Assembly: GCF_040786275.1 (NCBI RefSeq)
Contig: NZ_JBFMVT010000002.1
Span: 3,410,001-3,474,000 of the forward strand
Direction: 5' to 3'
DNA length: 64,000 bases
Origin: Buttiauxella gaviniae
GTDB taxonomy: Bacteria > Pseudomonadota > Gammaproteobacteria > Enterobacterales > Enterobacteriaceae
Part shown: in pieces, positions 13,671 to 24,110 of the stretch
How the letters are laid out: every line of letters begins with the position of its first letter
Numbering within the stretch: the stretch's first letter is position 1
Program-made: the position numbers and the translations under genes
The notes under the pieces: model-generated
What the model was told of the DNA's origin: nothing
Databases searched by the model: none
The model's input: the letters and a program-made list of their open reading frames with translations, nothing else

Positions 13671-14288
13671 ATGACAACCCAATACGGATTTTATATTGAT
13701 TCCAGCCGCTGCACCGGTTGCAAGACTTGCGAGCTGGCTTGTAAAGATTACAAAAACTTAGGCCCGGATGTCAGTTTCCGCCGTATTTATGAATATGCGG
13801 GCGGCGACTGGCAGGAAGACAACGGCGTCTGGCAGCAAAATGTGTTCGCCTATTATCTGTCGATTGCCTGTAACCATTGCGAAGATCCGGCGTGCACCAA
13901 GGTTTGCCCAAGCGGTGCAATGCATAAGCGTGAAGATGGTTTTGTGGTGGTAAACGAGGATGTTTGTATTGGCTGCCGTTATTGCCACATGGCTTGTCCA
14001 TACGGTGCGCCGCAATACAATGCCGAAAAAGGTCACATGACGAAATGCGACGGTTGCTATTCGCGTATTGCGGAAGGCAAAAAACCAATTTGTGTCGAGT
14101 CGTGCCCGTTGCGTGCGTTGGATATGGCGCCTATCGACGAATTGCGTAAAAAGTATGGCGAGCAGGCGGCTATTGCTCCGCTGCCATCGGCACATTTCAC
14201 CAGGCCAAATATCGTTATTAAACCGAACGCCAACAGCCGCCCCTGTGGGGATAAAACGGGCTACCTGGCAAACCCTAAGGAGGTGTGA
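13671..14288 (+). CDS. dmsB: DMSO reductase iron-sulfur subunit DmsB
   Basis: Electron-transfer subunit that carries electrons from DmsC to DmsA. It has 205 aa with four cysteine groups for four 4Fe-4S clusters: CTGCKTCELAC, CNHCEDPACTKVCP, CIGCRYCHMACP and CDGCYSR with a later CVESCP. It has no signal peptide and is expected to be co-exported with DmsA by Tat. It ends 1 bp before the dmsC start, indicating translational coupling. Confidence 0.97.
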   Translation: MTTQYGFYIDSSRCTGCKTCELACKDYKNLGPDVSFRRIYEYAGGDWQEDNGVWQQNVFAYYLSIACNHCEDPACTKVCPSGAMHKREDGFVVVNEDVCIGCRYCHMACPYGAPQYNAEKGHMTKCDGCYSRIAEGKKPICVESCPLRALDMAPIDELRKKYGEQAAIAPLPSAHFTRPNIVIKPNANSRPCGDKTGYLANPKEV

Positions 14289-14289
14289 G

Positions 14290-15150
14290 ATGGGTAACGG
14301 ATGGCATGAATGGCCGCTGATGGTCTTTACCGTGTTGGGGCAGTGCGTCGCTGGTGGTTTTATCGTCATGGCGCTGGCTTTGCTGACAGGTGTTTCCGAT
14401 CGCGCACAGCAAAAGCGTGTGCACTGGGCGATGATCGTGCTGTGGGTGCTGATGGGGATTGGGTTTATGGCCTCTGTTCTTCATCTCGGTTCACCAATGC
14501 GCGCCTTTAACTCACTTAATCGTATTGGTGATTCGGCGCTGAGTAATGAGATTGCCAGTGGGTCGGTCTTCTTTGCGGTAGGCGGTTTCTGGTGGTTGAT
14601 TACTCTATTGGGCAAAATGCCGCAGACACTGGGTAGGATCTGGATGATTCTGACGATGATTCTGGGCGTGTTTTTTGTCTGGATGATGTGCAAGGTCTAT
14701 CTGATTGATACTGTGCCGACATGGGATAGCGCTTATACGCCGTTCAGTTTCTTCCTGACGATGTTTATTGGTGGGCCGTTGCTCGGTTATTTGCTACTGC
14801 GAGTTGCAGGTGTCACTGGCTGGGGAATGCGTATTCTACCTGCAATTTCTCTGCTGGCAGTGATTGTGAGTACGACTGTGGTGCTGTTGCAGGGTATGGA
14901 TCTGGCAACGATTCAAAGCTCAATCGCCCAGGCATCTACCCTTGTGCCGCAATACGGCGCGTTAATGTCATGGCGGCTGCTGGTATTGGCTGCAGCTCTG
15001 GTTTGTTGGATTATCCCGCAGTTGAAAGGCGGGATGGCAAGCCCTGCAATACTGGCGTTTGCCTTTGTACTGGTGATTGCCGGCGAGCTAATCGGACGCG
15101 GTGTGTTCTACGGTCTGCATATGACAGTAGGTATGGCGATCGCCAGCTGA
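14290..15150 (+). CDS. dmsC: DMSO reductase membrane anchor DmsC
   Basis: Integral inner-membrane subunit that oxidises menaquinol and anchors DmsAB. The start at 14290 gives 286 aa (E. coli about 287) and follows AAGGAGGTG, a strong ribosome site at the end of dmsB. Eight hydrophobic segments are visible along the protein. An upstream in-frame start at 14068 would read through dmsB and is rejected. Last gene of dmsABC; a terminator follows at once. Confidence 0.95.
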   Translation: MGNGWHEWPLMVFTVLGQCVAGGFIVMALALLTGVSDRAQQKRVHWAMIVLWVLMGIGFMASVLHLGSPMRAFNSLNRIGDSALSNEIASGSVFFAVGGFWWLITLLGKMPQTLGRIWMILTMILGVFFVWMMCKVYLIDTVPTWDSAYTPFSFFLTMFIGGPLLGYLLLRVAGVTGWGMRILPAISLLAVIVSTTVVLLQGMDLATIQSSIAQASTLVPQYGALMSWRLLVLAAALVCWIIPQLKGGMASPAILAFAFVLVIAGELIGRGVFYGLHMTVGMAIAS

Positions 15151-15165
15151 ACAATGCTCACTTCT

Positions 15166-15191
15166 AAATGCGCCTTATGGCGCATTTTTTT
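15166..15191 (+). terminator. Intrinsic terminator of dmsABC
   Basis: The 9-bp stem AAATGCGCC / GGCGCATTT with loop TTAT (15175-15178) is followed by T7. Strong rho-independent terminator. Confidence 0.92.
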
Positions 15192-15438
15192 AGATTCAGA
15201 TAAGAAAATATCATCTGATTTACCATGAAATTTTTCATCCAACCCGCTTCGATTTACAATCCCCGATCCCATCAAAAACAGCGAGATAGCCTTTGTGGTT
15301 GCTGTTTCGCTTAATAGTTAGATAAGTTTTATCAATCGACAGTTTTCAAATCGTGCCAGCCCCCGTCAGCACTGGATTGACAATCATTTTTCCAGTGGCA
15401 TGATGCGCACAAATTATTCTCTTCCTCGCGGTTTTTAC

Positions 15439-16587
15439 ATGTCCACCTATACCCGGCCAGTGATGCTTTTGCTCTGTGGTCTGATGCTTTTGACCCTGGC
15501 GATTGCGGTTTTAAACACGCTGGTTCCACTCTGGTTAGCCCATGAAGATCTTCCCACCTGGCAAGTCGGGATGGTGGGGTCGTCATACTTTACTGGAAAC
15601 TTACTGGGTACTTTGCTGACCGGCTGGCTGATTAAGCGCCAGGGCTTTAACCGTAGCTACTATCTTGCCTCGCTGATCTTTGCCGCCGGTTGTGCTGGGC
15701 TCGGTTTAATGACCGGATTCATGAGCTGGATGATGTGGCGTTTTATCGCAGGCATTGGCTGCGCAATGATTTGGGTGGTGGTTGAGAGCGCATTAATGTG
15801 CAGTGGAACCTCCCGTAATCGTGGACGCCTGTTGGCGGCATACATGATGGTTTATTACGTTGGAACGGTTCTCGGCCAATTAATGATCAGCAAAATGCCG
15901 ACGGATTTAGCCAGCGTTTTGCCGTGGGTTACCGCGCTAATCTTAGCAGCCATTCTTCCTTTGTTGTTTACTCGTATTGTGAACGATAACCGTGAAAACC
16001 AGGAAGCGACAGCCGTGTGGCCAATGCTGCGCCTGCGGCATGCGCGTCTTGGCGTGAATGGTTGCATTATTTCGGGCATTGTTCTCGGTTCACTGTACGG
16101 ATTAATGCCGTTGTATTTAAATCATCAAGGCATTAGTGACGCTGGTATTGGGTTCTGGATGGCGGTGATGGTCAGCGCGGGTATCGTTGGGCAGTGGCCG
16201 GTAGGGCGCCTGGCGGATCGTTTTGGCCGGTTACTTGTGCTTCGTGTGCAGGTATTTATTGTTATCCTGGGCTGCATGGCGATGCTGACGCATGCCGCAA
16301 TGGGGCCGACATTGTTTGTGTTGGGCGCGGCGGGATTCACACTCTATCCGGTGGCGATGGCGTGGGCCTGCGAGAAAGTTGAGCACCATCAACTGGTGGC
16401 AATGAATCAGGCTTTATTACTGAGTTACACCGTTGGCAGTTTGCTTGGCCCAACGTTGACTTCCATGCTGATGCAAAGTTATTCCGACAGCCTGCTCTTC
16501 GTCATGATCGCGGGCGTTGCGTTTGTTTATTTGCTGATGCTGCTGCGCAAGGCAGGGCATCACTCAACGCCGGTGGCGCATGCCTGA
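15439..16587 (+). CDS. ycaD: Major facilitator superfamily transporter YcaD
   Basis: Predicted inner-membrane transporter of the MFS with unknown substrate. The ATG at 15439 gives 382 aa, the E. coli length; an in-frame ATG at 15400 would add 13 residues with no counterpart. Twelve hydrophobic segments are visible. An MFS loop motif GRLADRFGR lies between segments 8 and 9, and [11 protein letters not shown] occurs in the first half. It comes straight after dmsC, whereas E. coli has ycaC between them. It converges on pflA. Confidence 0.93.
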   Translation: MSTYTRPVMLLLCGLMLLTLAIAVLNTLVPLWLAHEDLPTWQVGMVGSSYFTGNLLGTLLTGWLIKRQGFNRSYYLASLIFAAGCAGLGLMTGFMSWMMWRFIAGIGCAMIWVVVESALMCSGTSRNRGRLLAAYMMVYYVGTVLGQLMISKMPTDLASVLPWVTALILAAILPLLFTRIVNDNRENQEATAVWPMLRLRHARLGVNGCIISGIVLGSLYGLMPLYLNHQGISDAGIGFWMAVMVSAGIVGQWPVGRLADRFGRLLVLRVQVFIVILGCMAMLTHAAMGPTLFVLGAAGFTLYPVAMAWACEKVEHHQLVAMNQALLLSYTVGSLLGPTLTSMLMQSYSDSLLFVMIAGVAFVYLLMLLRKAGHHSTPVAHA

Positions 16588-16591
16588 TATG

Positions 16592-16618
16592 AAAAAGCCC
16601 TCAATATTTGAGGGCTTT
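16592..16618. terminator. Bidirectional terminator between ycaD and pflA
   Basis: Perfect 11-bp stem AAAGCCCTCAA / TTGAGGGCTTT (16594-16604 with 16608-16618), loop TAT. The T5 run is on the minus strand (A5 at 16592-16596), so it is strongest for pflA and weaker for ycaD. Confidence 0.85.
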
Positions 16619-16694
16619 AGACGCTTTGTAGTGGGATAAGCTTGAAACGAGCTTGCGGCGGGTGGCACTTCATTTATCCGCACTACGAATGAAA

Positions 16695-17435
16695 TTAGTA
16701 CATCACCTTATGACCATACTGTTCCAGAATGCCTTTTACGCGTTCCATGGTCTCTTTCTTCGGAGGGTGTACGCCATCAAGTTTGTACTCTTCGCCCATC
16801 GCGACCCATTTGTGTTTGCCCAACTCGTGGTACGGCAGCAGTTCAATTTTTTCCACGTTGCCCATATCACGGGTAAACTCGCCTAAGCGGTGCGCTGAAT
16901 CGTCATCGTCAGACCAGCCTGGTACCACAACGTAGCGAATCCAGACGTTAACGTTTTTATCTTTCAGATAGCGGGCAAATTCCAGCGTACGATGGTTAGA
17001 AACACCCACCAGATTCTGGTGAATTTCATCGTTCATCTGTTTTAAATCCAGCATCACCAGATCGGTCACTTCCAATAATTCGTCGACAACCGGATCATAG
17101 CGGCGCACAAAACCGTTTGTATCAAGACAGGTATGAATGCCTTCTTTGCGGCAGGCGCGGAACCAGTCACGTACGAATTCAGCTTGCAACATTGCCTCAC
17201 CGCCCGAGGCGGTCACGCCGCCACCGGATGCGTTCATAAAGTGGCGATAGGTCACCACTTCTTTCATCAGTTCTTCAACGGTAATCTCTTTGCCGCCGTG
17301 CGTATCCCATGTATCACGGTTATGGCAATACAGGCAGCGCATCAGGCAGCCCTGGAAGAAGGTGATAAAACGAATACCGGGACCATCCACGGTACCGCAG
17401 GATTCAAAGGAATGAATTCGGCCAATTACTGACAT
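16695..17435 (-). CDS. pflA: Pyruvate formate-lyase activating enzyme PflA
   Basis: Radical SAM enzyme that makes the glycyl radical on PflB under anaerobic conditions. It has 246 aa, the E. coli length. The 4Fe-4S ligands are Cys30, Cys34 and Cys37 in [16 protein letters not shown]-binding GGE-type motif follows (TASGGEAML). It lies downstream of pflB in the same direction but is separated by a terminator and an ERIC repeat, so it probably has its own promoter, as in E. coli. Confidence 0.98.
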   Translation of the reverse strand: MSVIGRIHSFESCGTVDGPGIRFITFFQGCLMRCLYCHNRDTWDTHGGKEITVEELMKEVVTYRHFMNASGGGVTASGGEAMLQAEFVRDWFRACRKEGIHTCLDTNGFVRRYDPVVDELLEVTDLVMLDLKQMNDEIHQNLVGVSNHRTLEFARYLKDKNVNVWIRYVVVPGWSDDDDSAHRLGEFTRDMGNVEKIELLPYHELGKHKWVAMGEEYKLDGVHPPKKETMERVKGILEQYGHKVMY

Positions 17436-17582
17436 TGCGGTGTTCTCTCCAGTATTGGTTCATGCGTTAAAAGCATGAGCCAGGTTGAGCGCGGTCGAAT
17501 AAAATCCTTGCCGCGTCGAATCAATTTTGCGAGATACCTTAAACGTAGCAGTTATCTTGCAAAATCGGTTCATACATAAGAA

Positions 17583-17606
17583 AAGGCCCCACCGGAGTGG
17601 AGCCTT
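17583..17606 (-). terminator. Terminator downstream of pflB
   Basis: Stem 17583-17592 with 17597-17606 (one mismatch) around CGGA. Read on the minus strand it ends in CCTTTT, so it would stop focA-pflB transcription before pflA. Confidence 0.75.
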
Positions 17607-17613
17607 CATTCTA

Positions 17614-17736
17614 TACCCGTCGCCCTTCAAATTGCAGGGGTGTTGGCTGCATTCCCTCACCCGAATCACTTACCTGAGTAAGCTCATCGGGATTCACTCT
17701 CTTGCCGCCTACCTGCAATTCGAATGTCATAGGGTA
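17614..17736. repeat. ERIC element (enterobacterial repetitive intergenic consensus)
   Basis: 123 bp bounded by TACCC (17614-17618) and GGGTA (17732-17736). The core read on the minus strand is GTGAATCCCGATGAGCTTAC followed by TCAGGTAAGTGATTCGGGTG, close to the ERIC consensus core from which the ERIC-PCR primers derive. The whole unit folds into one long imperfect hairpin. With the terminator at 17583-17606 it fills most of the 325-bp pflB-pflA gap. Confidence 0.9.
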
Positions 17737-17760
17737 ATGCCTTTTCAGACAAACCGTGAA

Positions 17761-20043
17761 TTACATGGTTTGAGTGAAGGTACGGGTAATAACGTCCTGC
17801 TGTTGTTCTTTAGTCAGGGAGTTAAAACGTACAGCGTAACCAGAAACACGAATGGTCAACTGAGGATATTTCTCAGGGTGTTCCATCGCATCCAGCAACA
17901 TTTCACGGTTCATTACGTTCACGTTCAGGTGTTGACCACCTTCGATGGACGCTTCGTGGTGGAAGTAACCATCCATCAGACCCGCGAGGTTAGTTTTACG
18001 AACTTCGTCGTCTTTACCCAGTGCGTTAGGAACGATAGAGAAGGTGTAAGAGATACCATCTTTAGCGTAAGCAAACGGCAGTTTAGCAACGGAGGTCAGA
18101 GAGGCAACAGCACCTTTCTGGTCACGACCGTGCATTGGGTTAGCACCAGGACCGAATGGAGCGCCTGCACGACGACCGTCTGGGGTGTTACCGGTTTTCT
18201 TACCATAAACCACGTTAGAGGTGATGGTCAGAACAGACTGAGTCGGGATAGCGTTACGGTAAGTAGTCAGTTTCTGAATTTTCTTCATGAAACGTTCTAC
18301 CAGGTCAACAGCGATGTCATCTACGCGAGAATCGTTGTTACCGAACTGCGGGTATTCGCCTTCGATTTCGAAGTCTACAGCCAGGCCGTCTTCGTCACGA
18401 ATTGGTTTAACTTTCGCGTACTTGATTGCAGACAGGGAGTCAGCTGCAACAGACAGACCCGCGATACCACAAGCCATGGTGCGAACAACGTCACGGTCAT
18501 GCAGAGCCATCAGAGACGCTTCGTAGCTGTACTTATCATGCATGTAGTGAATGATGTTCAGCGCGGTGACGTACTGTTTAGCCAACCAGTCCATGAAGTG
18601 ATCAAGACGGTCAAGAACGTTATCGTAGTCCAGAACGTCAGCCATGATAGGCGCTTCTTTAGGACCGATCTGCAGTTTCAGTTTTTCATCAACGCCGCCG
18701 TTGATTGCATACAGCATGGTTTTCGCGAGGTTAGCACGAGCACCGAAGAACTGCATTTGCTTACCAACAACCATTGGGCTTACGCAGCAAGCGATCGCGT
18801 AGTCGTCGTTGTTAAAGTCAGGACGCATCAGATCATCGTTCTCGTATTGCAGAGAAGAGGTATCGATGGAAACTTTAGCAGCAAATTTCTTGAAGTTCAG
18901 TGGCAGTTTTTCAGACCACAGAATAGTGATGTTCGGCTCCGGAGACGGCCCCATGGTGTACAGGGTGTTCAGGAAACGGAAGCTGGATTTGGTAACCAGA
19001 GTACGGCCATCTACGCCCATACCGGCGATAGATTCAGTTGCCCAGATTGGGTCACCAGAGAACAGCTCATCATACTCAGGGGTACGCAGGAAGCGAACCA
19101 TACGCAGTTTCATGACCAGGTGGTCAATCATTTCCTGAGCTTCTTGCTCGGTGATTTTGCCTGCTTTCAGGTCACGTTCGATGTATGCATCCAGGAAGGT
19201 GGATACGCGGCCGAAGGACATTGCAGCGCCGTTCTGAGATTTAACCGCAGCCAGGTAGCCGAAGTAAGTCCACTGAATCGCTTCTTGAGCATTTTTAGCA
19301 GGACCAGAGATATCGCAGCCATATTTAGCAGCCATTTCTTTGATCTGACCCAGAGCACGGTGCTGCTCGGAGATTTCTTCACGCAGACGGATAGTTGCTT
19401 CCAGATCTTCGCCGTTTTCCAGTTTGTTCTGCAGAGAATTGAACTGAGCAAATTTGTCTTTCATCAGGAAGTCGATACCGTACAGTGCTACACGACGGTA
19501 GTCACCAATGATACGACCACGACCGTAAGCATCCGGCAGACCGGTGATTACGCCTGATTTACGGCAGTTCAGGATGTCTTTGGTGTAAACGTCGAACACA
19601 CCCTGGTTGTGAGTTTTACGGTATTCGGTGAAGATCTTTTTCAGCATTGGGTCAAGTTCACGACCGTATACTTTGCAAGAACCTTCAACCATTTTGATGC
19701 CGCCGAACGGAATAATTGCACGTTTCAGAGGAGCATCAGTTTGCAGACCCACGATAGTTTCGAGGGACTTGTTGATGTAACCAGCATCATGAGAGGTGAT
19801 GGTGGAAGCGAGGTCAGTGTCGAAATCAACAGGCGCGTGAGTGCGGTTTTCCTGTTTAACACCTTCCATGACGCTGTCCCACAGAGTGGTAGTTGCTTCG
19901 GTAGCACCTGCCAGGAAGGATTCGTCGCCCTCGTAAGGGGTGTAGTTTTTCTGAATAAAGTCACGCACGTTGACTTCATTCTGCCATTCGCCTTTGGCAA
20001 AACCTTCCCAGGCTGTGGCTAACTTCTCATTAAGCTCGGACAT
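17761..20043 (-). CDS. pflB: Formate acetyltransferase (pyruvate formate-lyase) PflB
   Basis: Glycyl-radical enzyme that converts pyruvate and CoA to acetyl-CoA and formate in anaerobic mixed-acid fermentation. It has 760 aa, as in E. coli. The catalytic Cys pair is in IACCVSP near residue 419. The radical glycine is Gly735 counting Met (RVSGYAVRF near the C-terminus). Codon use is strongly biased towards preferred codons, as expected for a very abundant protein. It lies 53 bp downstream of focA in the focA-pflB operon. Confidence 0.99.
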   Translation of the reverse strand: MSELNEKLATAWEGFAKGEWQNEVNVRDFIQKNYTPYEGDESFLAGATEATTTLWDSVMEGVKQENRTHAPVDFDTDLASTITSHDAGYINKSLETIVGLQTDAPLKRAIIPFGGIKMVEGSCKVYGRELDPMLKKIFTEYRKTHNQGVFDVYTKDILNCRKSGVITGLPDAYGRGRIIGDYRRVALYGIDFLMKDKFAQFNSLQNKLENGEDLEATIRLREEISEQHRALGQIKEMAAKYGCDISGPAKNAQEAIQWTYFGYLAAVKSQNGAAMSFGRVSTFLDAYIERDLKAGKITEQEAQEMIDHLVMKLRMVRFLRTPEYDELFSGDPIWATESIAGMGVDGRTLVTKSSFRFLNTLYTMGPSPEPNITILWSEKLPLNFKKFAAKVSIDTSSLQYENDDLMRPDFNNDDYAIACCVSPMVVGKQMQFFGARANLAKTMLYAINGGVDEKLKLQIGPKEAPIMADVLDYDNVLDRLDHFMDWLAKQYVTALNIIHYMHDKYSYEASLMALHDRDVVRTMACGIAGLSVAADSLSAIKYAKVKPIRDEDGLAVDFEIEGEYPQFGNNDSRVDDIAVDLVERFMKKIQKLTTYRNAIPTQSVLTITSNVVYGKKTGNTPDGRRAGAPFGPGANPMHGRDQKGAVASLTSVAKLPFAYAKDGISYTFSIVPNALGKDDEVRKTNLAGLMDGYFHHEASIEGGQHLNVNVMNREMLLDAMEHPEKYPQLTIRVSGYAVRFNSLTKEQQQDVITRTFTQTM

Positions 20044-20096
20044 TTAACACCTACCTTCTAATGTGGATTTCTTATTCCCTACGCCGTGGTTAGCAC

Positions 20097-20954
20097 TTAG
20101 TGCTTATCGCCACCGCGCAGATAAATTACCCAGTACGTCAACCCAACCAGTAAACCACCGCCGATAATGTTCCCGATTGTCACAGGAATCAGGTTGTCAG
20201 TGATGAAGTTCAACACGGTCAAGTGTGTGAAATTGTCCGGAGACGACCCAACTGCGGTCCAGAATTCCGGGCTTGCAAAGTTGCGTACTACAATACCCAT
20301 AGGGATCATAAACATATTTGCAATGCTGTGTTCAAAACCACAAGCAACAAACATGGCGACCGGGAGGATCATAGCAAACATCTTGTCCATCAAACTGCGA
20401 CCAGAGTAGCTCATCCAGACGGCCAGACAGACCATCAGGTTAGCTAAAATACCGAGGCACACAGCTTCAATAAAGGTGTGATGCATTTTGTGGTCTGCGG
20501 TTTGTAAAACATTCAGACCCCACGCACCGTTCGCTGTCATATACATGCCCGACAGCCAAATCAGCAACACAAAGAGCAGTGCGCCAACCAAGTTACCAAC
20601 GTAAACGTTGATCCAGTTTTTGGCGAGCTGTCCCCATGTAATACGGCCACTGGCTTTAGCGACAACAATCAACACCGTTGAGGTGAAGAGGTCTGCACCG
20701 CAAATGACACAAAGGATAAGCCCTAAGGAGAAGCAAGTCCCGCCAATCAGTTTCGCAATCCCAAAGGGAATGGTTGCAGTACCTGTAGTGGCAGTGATGT
20801 AAAAGACAAAGGCAATCGAGATGAACATGCCCGCAGTGATCGCTAAATAAAACGTGGTCAGCGGGTGTTTTGTTGCTTTATAGACGCCAGCATCTTCGGC
20901 GACTTTCGCCATAGCAGCGGGGAGCAATAGATCAAAAGGGTTGTCAGCTTTCAC
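20097..20954 (-). CDS. focA: Formate channel FocA
   Basis: Pentameric inner-membrane channel that exports formate made by PflB and imports it at low pH. It has 285 aa, the E. coli length. Six hydrophobic segments of the formate/nitrite transporter family are visible. A central GGTCFSLGLILCVICGADLF segment and an FEHSIANMF loop bear the gating and selectivity residues of the family. First gene of focA-pflB. Confidence 0.97.
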   Translation of the reverse strand: MKADNPFDLLLPAAMAKVAEDAGVYKATKHPLTTFYLAITAGMFISIAFVFYITATTGTATIPFGIAKLIGGTCFSLGLILCVICGADLFTSTVLIVVAKASGRITWGQLAKNWINVYVGNLVGALLFVLLIWLSGMYMTANGAWGLNVLQTADHKMHHTFIEAVCLGILANLMVCLAVWMSYSGRSLMDKMFAMILPVAMFVACGFEHSIANMFMIPMGIVVRNFASPEFWTAVGSSPDNFTHLTVLNFITDNLIPVTIGNIIGGGLLVGLTYWVIYLRGGDKH

Positions 20955-21285
20955 ACTAACTCTCTCTTATTTAATTCGGCGAGGAGATACTAACAAAGCA
21001 TTATAGAGTAAAATTTGATATGGATCATATCTCGCCAAGCTTATAGGCCTGAAAAAAGAAGGTGTTTATTCGTTTTTCAGTTCAAGTTGTTGATTGTAAT
21101 GATAAAAATAAAGTTTAAAATTTATAATGTAATTTGATATTTAGCCTCTCAGCATCAGTGCCAGGTTAATTAGAATGGAGTATTTCAATAATTTGGCAAC
21201 AATATTTGCAGTATAAAATAATAATATTTTCACTGATATTTAACTATTGAGTTACAAATGAAATTATTACGCTGCCAATAAAAAC
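20955..21285 (-). promoter_or_regulatory. focA-pflB promoter region with an FNR site
   Basis: AT-rich region upstream of focA with no gene; together with the ycaO terminator hairpins it makes a 407-bp gap. TTGATATGGATCAT at 21015-21028 fits the FNR consensus TTGAT-N4-ATCAA at 9 of 10 positions, on a site readable from both strands. E. coli pfl has several FNR- and ArcA-dependent promoters here. The A/T-rich stretch 21050-21280 is consistent with ArcA and IHF binding, but I cannot place those sites. Confidence 0.75.
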
Positions 21286-21337
21286 ACGGGGCAATAAAAA
21301 TCGCCCCGTAATATAGCGTAAACATTATAGTTTACGC
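21286..21337 (-). terminator. Two tandem hairpins downstream of ycaO
   Basis: ACGGGGC 21286-21292 pairs with GCCCCGT 21303-21309 over a 10-base loop. GCGTAAAC 21316-21323 pairs perfectly with GTTTACGC 21330-21337. On the minus strand the first is followed by TGTTTTTATTGG, a fair T-run, so it is a likely ycaO terminator protecting the pfl promoters. Confidence 0.7.
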
Positions 21338-21361
21338 ACCTTTGAGTGATGTTTTGTTACT

Positions 21362-23119
21362 TTATTTCCAGAAAGCCGCTTTAGCTCGTTGCAGTTTTTC
21401 ATAAGCTGCCAGCAGCGCCTGATGAGCCGGGAAAGCTTTAAGGTCACTGTCTACTGCTTGCAGGCCGTAGAATGGCGCTTCACCACTTAGCGCAGCACTG
21501 GCGGCCTCAACCGTTTCTGCACCGTACATGCGTACGAAGGCATTCAGATACTGCAGCGGCTGGCGATCTTCTTCCATCGCCAGCAACAGTAACGTTTGCA
21601 GGCAACGGTAGTAATTAGCACGCTCGGCGCTGAAAATAGACGCGTTAAACTCCATCGTCCATTCAGTCCAGATGAGTGCTTGCTCGGTATCACCGCCCGC
21701 CAACGCTAGCATGGCTTTCAATTCACCAATACGCAGCGTGTACCAACCATTGTCTTTGCCTGTTGCCAGACCAAGCAGTTCACGTACGCGGGTGAAATCA
21801 TCGTGGCCTTCTTCATCTAATTGCGCGATGAGATCCAGATAGTCTTGCTTCTCCCACTCGCTCCCCGGCAGAGCCAGGATCGTGTCGCGAAGGTGATAAC
21901 CCATATTGTTGTTAGCAAGCAGCAGATCTTCCGCAGGATAAATATCAGACATGCCAGGCACGATGATACGGCAAGCGTACACATCCAGATGTTGGTAGTC
22001 CGCGATGTAAACTTCCTGATCTTCTGCGTTAAAGATTGCCATTAATGTGGCGAACTCTTCTTCGGTTGTACCGGAGAAACTCCAGTCAACAAATGGATAG
22101 TCAGCATCTTGCTTGAACATATCCCAGGAGATCAGACCGCTGGAGTCGATAAAGTGAGTTTCGAGGTTGGCGTGCTCAGCCACTTCTTCGTCATCAAACG
22201 TTGGTGGAGTGAACACATCCAGATCTTTCAGGCCACGGCCTTGCAAAAGTTCGGTCACGGTGCGCTCTAATGCCACACCAAAGTCTGGGTGAGCACCGAA
22301 CGACGCAAAACAGGTACCGTTTGCCGGGTTGAACAGTACAACACAGATAACCGGGTATTTGCCGCCTAAAGAACCGTCGTATGCGAAGATTGGGAAACCT
22401 TCAGCTTCCAGCGTGTTAATTGACTCAACCACGCCCGGATAGCGAGCCAGCACTTCTTGTGGGATCTCTGGCAGACTGATGCTCTCGGCAATAATGCGAT
22501 TCTTGATATGGCGTTCGAAAACCTCTGAAAGCCCCTGTACGCGAGCTTCGTTTGCGGTGTTCCCTGCAGACATCCCATTTGAAACATACAGATTACCGAT
22601 AATGTTCATCGGAATATAAACCGTTTCTAAATCGGACTGACGGGTAAATGGCAGAGCGCAAATTCCGCGTTCTTCATTACCGGATTGCAGGTCGATAAGC
22701 ATACCCGCAGTCACTTCGTTTTCAGGATCGTAAAACGCACGCAGACGATCGTCGAGAATGCCTTCCGGCAGTTGCTCATCTTCTGGAATCGGGAACCACT
22801 TCTCGTTTGGGTAATGTACAAACGGGCCGTTGGCGATGGTTTTACCCAACCAGAAATCAGCAAAGAAATAGTTAGTCGACAGACGTTCGAAATATTCACC
22901 GAGGGCTGATGCTAACGCCGCTTTTTTTGTCGCGCCTTTACCATTGGTAAAGCACAGCGCGCTGTCTTTATCACGGATATGCACTGACCAGACGTTAGGC
23001 ACCGGGTTTAACCAGGAAGCTTCTTCAATATTAAAGCCAAGGTCGGCGAGCTTAGTCTGGAAGCGAGCGATGGAATCTTCCAGTGCGGCATCTTTGCCAG
23101 GAATAAAGGTTTGAGTCAT
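21362..23119 (-). CDS. ycaO: YcaO, ATP-dependent cyclodehydratase-family protein
   Basis: Founding member of the YcaO family. In E. coli it strengthens RimO-dependent beta-methylthiolation of ribosomal protein S12; its own reaction is not settled. It has 585 aa (586 in E. coli). The N-terminal two-thirds is the YcaO ATP-binding domain, including CFTNGKGATKKAALASALGE and NEARVQGLSEVFERH with Glu/Arg ligands for Mg-ATP. The C-terminal third is helical and TPR-like. There is no peptide precursor or partner gene nearby, so it is the housekeeping YcaO and not an azoline biosynthetic one. Single gene upstream of focA. Confidence 0.96.
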   Translation of the reverse strand: MTQTFIPGKDAALEDSIARFQTKLADLGFNIEEASWLNPVPNVWSVHIRDKDSALCFTNGKGATKKAALASALGEYFERLSTNYFFADFWLGKTIANGPFVHYPNEKWFPIPEDEQLPEGILDDRLRAFYDPENEVTAGMLIDLQSGNEERGICALPFTRQSDLETVYIPMNIIGNLYVSNGMSAGNTANEARVQGLSEVFERHIKNRIIAESISLPEIPQEVLARYPGVVESINTLEAEGFPIFAYDGSLGGKYPVICVVLFNPANGTCFASFGAHPDFGVALERTVTELLQGRGLKDLDVFTPPTFDDEEVAEHANLETHFIDSSGLISWDMFKQDADYPFVDWSFSGTTEEEFATLMAIFNAEDQEVYIADYQHLDVYACRIIVPGMSDIYPAEDLLLANNNMGYHLRDTILALPGSEWEKQDYLDLIAQLDEEGHDDFTRVRELLGLATGKDNGWYTLRIGELKAMLALAGGDTEQALIWTEWTMEFNASIFSAERANYYRCLQTLLLLAMEEDRQPLQYLNAFVRMYGAETVEAASAALSGEAPFYGLQAVDSDLKAFPAHQALLAAYEKLQRAKAAFWK

Positions 23120-23257
23120 GAGGTTTCACTTTTGTCGTACGCAAAGCGCGCAATGATACGGGTTTTAGCGGGCGGACGCTATTGTCAGCCGCAAGCAGGC
23201 GGCAATAGCATAACAGGCTATGCTTACTGTCAGTAACCCACTGTTATGGCGGTATAA

Positions 23258-23950
23258 ATGAAGAGCTTTGATCTCCAACGGATGGCTTTAAACGATGTTC
23301 CTCTCGATTTTCTCTGGGAAGTCTCTCTTCGTAGCCTCTACACCTTTATATTAGTGTTCCTGTTTTTGAAGATAACCGGGAGACGTGGCGTACGGCAGAT
23401 GTCGCTCTTTGAAGTGTTGATAATCCTGACGCTCGGCTCAGCGGCTGGGGACGTTGCGTTCTATCATGACGTTCCGATGTTGCCAGTTTTCGTCGTATTT
23501 ATCACACTCGCCTGTTTGTACCGTTTGGCAATGTGGTTGATGAGCCACAGCGAAAAACTGGAAAATCTCCTCGAAGGAAAACCGGCGGTTATTATCGAAG
23601 ATGGGGAGTTTGCCTGGGAGAAAATGAATGCCCAGAACATGACCGAATTTGAGTTTTTTATGGAGTTACGCCTGCATGGCGTGGAGCATCTGGGGCAGGT
23701 GCGCCTGGCGATTCTTGAAACCGATGGTCAGATTAGCGTTTATTACTTTCCGGACGATCTTGTCCGCCCTGGGCTGTCGATATTGCCAGAATATTGCAGT
23801 GAACGCTTCGAAGTGACGCCCGAGGATGGAGATTATGCCTGCATTCATTGTAGCGAAGTGCTGACATTCGATGCCGGGACAAAAATGAAGTGCCCGCGCT
23901 GCCAGCATCATTTATGGGTCAAAGCCAGTACCGCCAAACGAGTGACCTGA
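23258..23950 (+). CDS. ycaP: DUF421 membrane protein YcaP
   Basis: Inner-membrane protein of unknown function, 230 aa as in E. coli. Three hydrophobic segments lie within about residues 20-90. A cytoplasmic DUF421 domain follows (residues 100-190, with KPAVIIEDGEF). A C-terminal zinc-ribbon-like part has two CxxC pairs (CIHC and CPRC). Divergent from ycaO and upstream of serC. Confidence 0.9.
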   Translation: MKSFDLQRMALNDVPLDFLWEVSLRSLYTFILVFLFLKITGRRGVRQMSLFEVLIILTLGSAAGDVAFYHDVPMLPVFVVFITLACLYRLAMWLMSHSEKLENLLEGKPAVIIEDGEFAWEKMNAQNMTEFEFFMELRLHGVEHLGQVRLAILETDGQISVYYFPDDLVRPGLSILPEYCSERFEVTPEDGDYACIHCSEVLTFDAGTKMKCPRCQHHLWVKASTAKRVT

Positions 23951-24110
23951 CGGGCATTTATCGGGCGTTTAAATCAGCGGCTGGTTGATTCTGTTGTGTG
24001 ATTTTGCGCACATTACCCCGCCGCGCCTGATTAACCATTGCAGCCTCTGCCACTGAATGATAAAACCGATACCGTGATAAAACTTATTGCTCTAAGCGTG
24101 GTGAGGGGAA

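Noticed and set aside
17527-19557. A 676-codon open frame opposite pflB
   Set aside because: It is fully antisense to the highly biased pflB gene; codon bias of abundant genes keeps the opposite frame open. The translation resembles no family.
21362-23119. ycaO as part of a modified-peptide biosynthesis cluster
   Set aside because: No precursor peptide, flavin dehydrogenase or transporter is adjacent; neighbours are the standard housekeeping focA and ycaP.
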